10,166 nucleotides of DNA from an uncultured Polyangiaceae bacterium (GTDB lineage: Bacteria > Myxococcota_A > Polyangia > Polyangiales > Houyiibacteriaceae), in assembly GCA_947259605.1 (NCBI GenBank), contig CAMYMX010000081.1, positions 1 through 10,166 of the forward strand, read 5' to 3'. Below, piece after piece: positions 7,538-10,166 of this stretch. A program made the translations under genes and the position numbers. Within the stretch, counting starts at the first letter, position 1, and the number at the start of each line of letters is the position of its first letter. The notes beneath the pieces were generated by a model. That model searched no databases. It saw only the letters and a program-made list of their open reading frames with translations, and was not told the origin of the DNA.

Positions 7538-7963
7538 ATGATTGCCAGCGAGTTGAATCTTGACCAGCCGGCTGCAGTTTGTTTAGGTCCCGGTGTGACA
7601 ACCGAATCTGGTTCAGGAAATGGAGAGGGTCCGCCTGAGGGGGCGGATCCGCCTCCAAAGCCCGATTCGGACGCCGGGCCTCGCGTGAGCCGGATGCGGA
7701 TCGGGGGCGAGGACATCCTCGTCTTGAGCGTCCCTTTGCCGCAGTTGCGCTACCCAGAAGGCACGACTTCGGCGGAGCATAAAATTATCGATGCAGTGCT
7801 CGAAGGCCTTACCGTCAAGGAGATCGCCGAGCGGCGCAACGCTTCCCTGCGCACCGTGACGACGCAGCTCGGTGCGATATTCCGGAAGGCCAACGTCAAC
7901 TCTCAAGCCGAGCTCATCGCCATCATGACCGAAGACGCCGCCAACGACGAATTCGATGCCTGA
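7538..7963 (+). CDS. Small stand-alone LuxR/GerE-type DNA-binding regulator
   Basis: This is a predicted transcription factor of up to 141 residues. The first 50 or so are Gly/Pro/Glu/Asp-rich and probably disordered. Residues 53-68 (MRIGGEDILVLSVPLP) look like a short beta segment. Residues 75-130 form a LuxR-type four-helix DNA-binding domain: SAEHKIIDAVLEGLTVKEIAE, then the recognition helix around SLRTVTTQLGAIFRKANV, ending NSQAEL. There is no receiver domain or autoinducer domain, so it is neither a standard two-component nor a quorum-sensing LuxR. Similar short proteins are, to my recollection, common in Myxococcota. The start is uncertain: ATG 7538 has no clear Shine-Dalgarno, and GTG 7595, GTG 7685 and ATG 7694 are in-frame alternatives that keep the DNA-binding part. 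It might regulate the adjacent lipid genes, but nothing here shows its targets. Confidence 0.82.
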   Translation: MIASELNLDQPAAVCLGPGVTTESGSGNGEGPPEGADPPPKPDSDAGPRVSRMRIGGEDILVLSVPLPQLRYPEGTTSAEHKIIDAVLEGLTVKEIAERRNASLRTVTTQLGAIFRKANVNSQAELIAIMTEDAANDEFDA

Positions 7964-8007
7964 TCTGGCGGCCCATTCGCGCCACGATCTCGAAACGAAT
8001 CTTGGTG

Positions 8008-8056
8008 GAAAAAAAGAAGACGCGGTCGGTCAGCCCGTTATCCGACCGACCGCGTC
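8008..8056 (-). terminator. Intrinsic terminator of the crotonase/LLM operon
   Basis: GACGCGGTCGGTC (8019-8031) and GACCGACCGCGTC (8044-8056) make a perfect 13-base stem with a 12-base loop. Read on the - strand, the stem is followed at once by TTCTTTTTTTCC, the T-rich tract of a rho-independent terminator. On the + strand no T-run follows, so it should stop only leftward transcripts arriving from the oxidoreductase gene and shield the LuxR-type gene from antisense transcription. Confidence 0.85.
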
Positions 8057-8160
8057 GATGCCCAACTCAAGAGTCGAGCAGGTAGCTGAGCGCACGATTT
8101 GGATCTCTGTCTGCTTAGCCCCTGTTGGATTATTCATATATCGTCTGGCCCATCTTATCC

Positions 8161-8197
8161 ATACGTAATTGTTCACACCGAATACGTAATTGTTTAC
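8161..8197. repeat. Paired 16-base direct repeats, 21-base period
   Basis: ATACGTAATTGTTCAC (8161-8176) is repeated as ATACGTAATTGTTTAC (8182-8197), with one mismatch. The start-to-start distance is 21 bases, which is two turns of B-form DNA. Each copy has the palindromic core TACGTA. The repeats lie in the AT-rich convergent spacer, away from any recognised promoter. This looks like a pair of protein-binding sites or a duplicated short element; no function is assigned. Confidence 0.7.
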
Positions 8198-8277
8198 CGA
8201 GAGGCCGGAGATCGCTCGGAAACGTCTGCGCAACATGCGGAAACGCCCGGACCGCCGGCCATGTGTTCAGCGCGACG

Positions 8278-9285
8278 TTACGCTCGAGCCAATGCTGTAA
8301 TGAACGCAGCCATCCCGGGCCATGCCATGCCGGGCGGCAGACTGATGATCGGCTGCTTCATGCCGAGCTCACGCCGGCGCGCGATCTCGCGGCGGCAATA
8401 GATCGGGTCGCCGGAGATCGTGAGCGCTTCGATCATATCGTCCGTCACGGCGTCGGGCGCCATCTTGCGCGTCGCCTTGTTCGTGTAGAGCCGCGCGATT
8501 TCGTCGCATTCATCCGCGTAGCCAAAGCCGCTGAGAAGCTGTTTGTAGTAGTCGCCCATGCCTCCAATGTAAAAGGAGATCATCTCCCGCGCCTTCCGAG
8601 AAGCTCCTTTCCCGGGGATTGGAATGACAGTGGTGAAAGGTGCGGTCGTGATTTCATTCGGGCTACGGCCGGCTTTCGCAGCACCCTCTGCGATCCAGGC
8701 ACGGCCATCGCTGAGCCGGTTGTACGGCCAGAAAACTGGCATCCAGCCGTCCGCCATCTCGCCGATGCTGGTGATCGACTTCTGTTTTAGAGCGGCGACA
8801 TAAATTGGAATGTGCCGGCGCGTTGGCTTGAAGTCGAGTGTGAAGGGCCGGTACTGACGGAGTTTGGTGTCGGCTTCGTTCAGCGGTCGCCCGTCGAGCA
8901 TGGTGCGTACGACGCGGATGACGTCTCGGGTCTGCGTGAGCGGCTTCTCGAAGTCGCGGCCGTGCAGGCCCTCGACGACGTTCTTCGCGCTGGTGCCGAT
9001 TCCGAGGATGAACCGCCCGCCGCTGATCTCGTCGAGCGTAGCGGCCTGCATGGCGATGAGCGCGGGTGAACGGCTGAAAACGTTGATGATGCCGGTGGCG
9101 ATCTTGATCCGTTTTGTCTTGAGAGCGATTTCGGTCAGCAGGGAAAAGACCTCGTACCCCCAAACCTCCGGGAGCCAGAACGAGTCATATCCCAGGCGGT
9201 CCGCCAGGACGGCGGCTTTGACGTAGGTCTTGCGATCATACTCACGCCAGAAGGCCAAAAGGCCAGTGGATTGCTTGTCTAGCAT
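8278..9285 (-). CDS. LLM-class (luciferase-like) flavin/F420-dependent oxidoreductase
   Basis: This 335-residue soluble enzyme has the bacterial luciferase-like TIM-barrel fold. Visible marks are LADRLGYDSFWLPEVWGYE (28-46), the strand ATGIINVFSRSPALIAMQAA (63-82), and TLDEISGGRFILGIGTS (83-99), typical of the family, in particular of F420-using members related to methylene-tetrahydromethanopterin reductase. The cofactor (F420 or FMN) and substrate cannot be fixed from this sequence. A strong Shine-Dalgarno, AAGGAG (complement at 9293-9298), stands seven bases before the ATG and fixes the start. The gene follows the crotonase gene by 81 bases on the same strand and probably shares its transcript, which would end at the hairpin near 8008-8056. 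The neighbourhood suggests a role in acyl-CoA or related catabolism; this is inference. Confidence 0.92.
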   Translation of the reverse strand: MLDKQSTGLLAFWREYDRKTYVKAAVLADRLGYDSFWLPEVWGYEVFSLLTEIALKTKRIKIATGIINVFSRSPALIAMQAATLDEISGGRFILGIGTSAKNVVEGLHGRDFEKPLTQTRDVIRVVRTMLDGRPLNEADTKLRQYRPFTLDFKPTRRHIPIYVAALKQKSITSIGEMADGWMPVFWPYNRLSDGRAWIAEGAAKAGRSPNEITTAPFTTVIPIPGKGASRKAREMISFYIGGMGDYYKQLLSGFGYADECDEIARLYTNKATRKMAPDAVTDDMIEALTISGDPIYCRREIARRRELGMKQPIISLPPGMAWPGMAAFITALARA

Positions 9286-9292
9286 CGCCTCG

Positions 9293-9298
9293 CTCCTT
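9293..9298 (-). promoter_or_regulatory. Ribosome-binding site of the LLM oxidoreductase gene
   Basis: AAGGAG on the - strand, seven bases from the ATG at 9285. It is close to ideal and supports both the chosen start and independent translation within the crotonase/LLM transcript. Confidence 0.8.
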
Positions 9299-9366
9299 GA
9301 AAGGCTGTCTTAGGTCCCGGACCGCCCTCGTGCCAGCCGTTCTTGCGCGCCGCCGGCCGACCAAGG

Positions 9367-10149
9367 TTACTTGCCGCGAAACTCCGGCTTCCTTTTCTCG
9401 AGAAATGCCCGCACGCCTTCCCTGAAATCCTCGCTCTGATAGCACCGCTCGATCGAATCGTTGACGCGTGCGGCGTCTCGTTCGGCTTCGAGCTTGGCGA
9501 GCTCTTGCAGGCTGATCTTAGCGCTCTGGATGGTGAGCGGGGCGTTGTTGGCGATCATCTGCGCGAGCTCATCCACGCTGGCGTCGAGCGAATCCTTCGC
9601 GAACACCTCGTTCACGAGCCCGATGTGTCGTGCTTCGTCGGCCCCGACCCGTCGCGCGGTGAACAAGAGGTCGGCAGTTTCGGAGAAGCCGACGATTCGG
9701 ATCAGAGTGCGGATGCCAGCCGTGTGGTAGCCGAGGCCGAGGCGGGCCGGCGGAACTGCGAAGCGGGCGTCGGCCGCGGCATAGCGAAGATCGGCTGTCA
9801 GGGCGATCGCTGCGCCGCCGCCAATGCAGAAACCATGAATGCATGCGATCAGGGGCTTCTCCAGGGATTGCAAGGCGGTGAATGCTCGCGCGGTGAGGGC
9901 GTCGTAGTCTCTTCCGGCATTTCCCGTGCGGGTCCTTTCGAACTCCGAAATATCCGCGCCCGAGACGAACGCTTCGGACCCCGCGCCACGCATGATCACG
10001 ACTCGAACCCGGGAGTCGTCTTGCAGCGTTTGGACGGCGCCGGGTATTGCATCCCACATGTCGACCGTGATGGCGTTACGGCGCTTTTGGTGGTCGAATA
10101 CCATCTGCGCAATGGGTCCATCCCGTTCGATTCTTACCTGTCCGCTCAT
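9367..10149 (-). CDS. Crotonase-family (enoyl-CoA hydratase/isomerase-like) protein without hydratase glutamates
   Basis: This full-length 260-residue crotonase-fold protein binds an acyl-CoA and stabilises its thioester oxyanion, using the backbone near SGADI (63-67) and the glycines of CIGGGAA (108-114). It ends in EKRKPEF, as most family members do. The two acid/base residues of rat enoyl-CoA hydratase, Glu144 and Glu164, align with Ala114 and Pro134, so ordinary water addition is unlikely. The segment PPARLGLGYHTAGI (133-146) lines up with the active-site stretch of E. coli methylmalonyl-CoA decarboxylase (YgfG/ScpB), placing Tyr141 at its Tyr140; that enzyme's His66 is replaced by Ala65. 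Decarboxylase, isomerase or another crotonase chemistry are all possible. GGGAG lies three bases before the ATG. The upstream region is cut by the window edge. The gene probably leads the operon with the downstream LLM oxidoreductase. Confidence 0.93.
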   Translation of the reverse strand: MSGQVRIERDGPIAQMVFDHQKRRNAITVDMWDAIPGAVQTLQDDSRVRVVIMRGAGSEAFVSGADISEFERTRTGNAGRDYDALTARAFTALQSLEKPLIACIHGFCIGGGAAIALTADLRYAAADARFAVPPARLGLGYHTAGIRTLIRIVGFSETADLLFTARRVGADEARHIGLVNEVFAKDSLDASVDELAQMIANNAPLTIQSAKISLQELAKLEAERDAARVNDSIERCYQSEDFREGVRAFLEKRKPEFRGK

Positions 10150-10166
10150 CGGCTCCCAGCCTAGAG

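Larger units (their letters stand above)
7964..8277. other. Convergent gene-free stretch, partly AT-rich
   Basis: These 314 bases lie between two converging genes. They hold the leftward terminator (8008-8056) and, from about 8090 to 8200, a patch clearly richer in A and T than the surrounding genes, containing the paired direct repeats at 8161-8197. Short open frames cross it on both strands, but none has gene-like codon use or a ribosome-binding site, and they run through the terminator hairpin. About 220 bases separate the stop codon of the oxidoreductase gene from its terminator, leaving room for a long 3' leader-like tail or a small RNA. No recognised RNA family is visible. Confidence 0.6.

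Noticed and set aside
7956..8168. A 70-codon + strand frame whose ATG overlaps the LuxR-type stop codon and whose end is hydrophobic, like a small membrane protein.
   Set aside because: It runs straight through the 13-base terminator stem, has mixed third-position base use unlike its neighbours and shows no ribosome-binding site. The overlap and the hydrophobic end are probably chance.
8030..8236. A 68-codon - strand frame with the repeated peptide VNNYV.
   Set aside because: The peptide repeat is only the translation of the DNA direct repeats, and the frame enters the terminator. There is no gene-like signal.
9343..10164. A 273-codon + strand frame opposite the crotonase gene.
   Set aside because: The crotonase on the - strand has clear family motifs and a ribosome-binding site. 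The + frame has no recognisable features.
1..10166. A mobile element, defence island or CRISPR array.
   Set aside because: There are no transposase, integrase, nuclease or toxin genes, no terminal inverted repeats and no regularly spaced repeat array. The only close direct repeat is the two-copy element at 8161-8197.

Overview
The window is a compact, GC-rich bacterial chromosomal segment with dense genes and short spacers. I see no insertion sequence, integrase, phage gene, CRISPR array, tRNA or rRNA. Three things suggest an environmental member of the Myxococcota / former Deltaproteobacteria or a similar acyl-CoA-metabolising lineage: the base composition, a stand-alone LuxR-type helix-turn-helix protein with a short beta-like lead-in, and a luciferase-like (probably F420-linked) oxidoreductase beside acyl-CoA enzymes. 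This placement is inference; no marker here fixes the phylum.

Layout. (1) Positions 3-665, + strand: the 3' part of an unrecognised gene that enters from the left edge. (2) Positions 683-6197, - strand: a tight cluster, read from right to left, of a CPA2/NapA-type cation/proton antiporter, the transcription-repair coupling factor Mfd, and a small HEAT-repeat protein. The antiporter and mfd overlap by 11 bases and mfd is about 15 bases from the HEAT gene, so one transcript is likely. (3) Positions 6198-6310: a divergent control region with a good -35 element and a perfect 14-base inverted repeat, TGAATG-GT-CATTCA, at the predicted start of transcription. (4) Positions 6311-7453, + strand: an acyl-CoA dehydrogenase with a strong ribosome-binding site. 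(5) Positions 7538-7963, + strand: a small LuxR-type regulator. (6) Positions 7964-8277: a convergent gene-free stretch with an intrinsic terminator reading leftward and, in an AT-rich patch, two 16-base direct repeats 21 bases apart. (7) Positions 8278-10149, - strand: an LLM-class oxidoreductase preceded by a crotonase-family protein, probably one operon that ends at the terminator in (6).

How they fit together. The right half is acyl-CoA metabolism: a dehydrogenase of the long-chain/isovaleryl active-site type, a crotonase and a flavin/F420-type oxidoreductase. The operator-like site suggests that acyl-CoA or a related ligand controls the dehydrogenase through a TetR-type repressor encoded elsewhere. 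The left half is housekeeping: DNA repair coupled to transcription, plus ion homeostasis.

Most of the window is ordinary. The points that deserve a second look are the crotonase, which lacks both hydratase glutamates and has a tyrosine where E. coli methylmalonyl-CoA decarboxylase has its active-site tyrosine; the operator-like palindrome; the paired direct repeats in the AT-rich convergent spacer; and the Mfd-HEAT pairing. I found no convincing new defence or mobile system.
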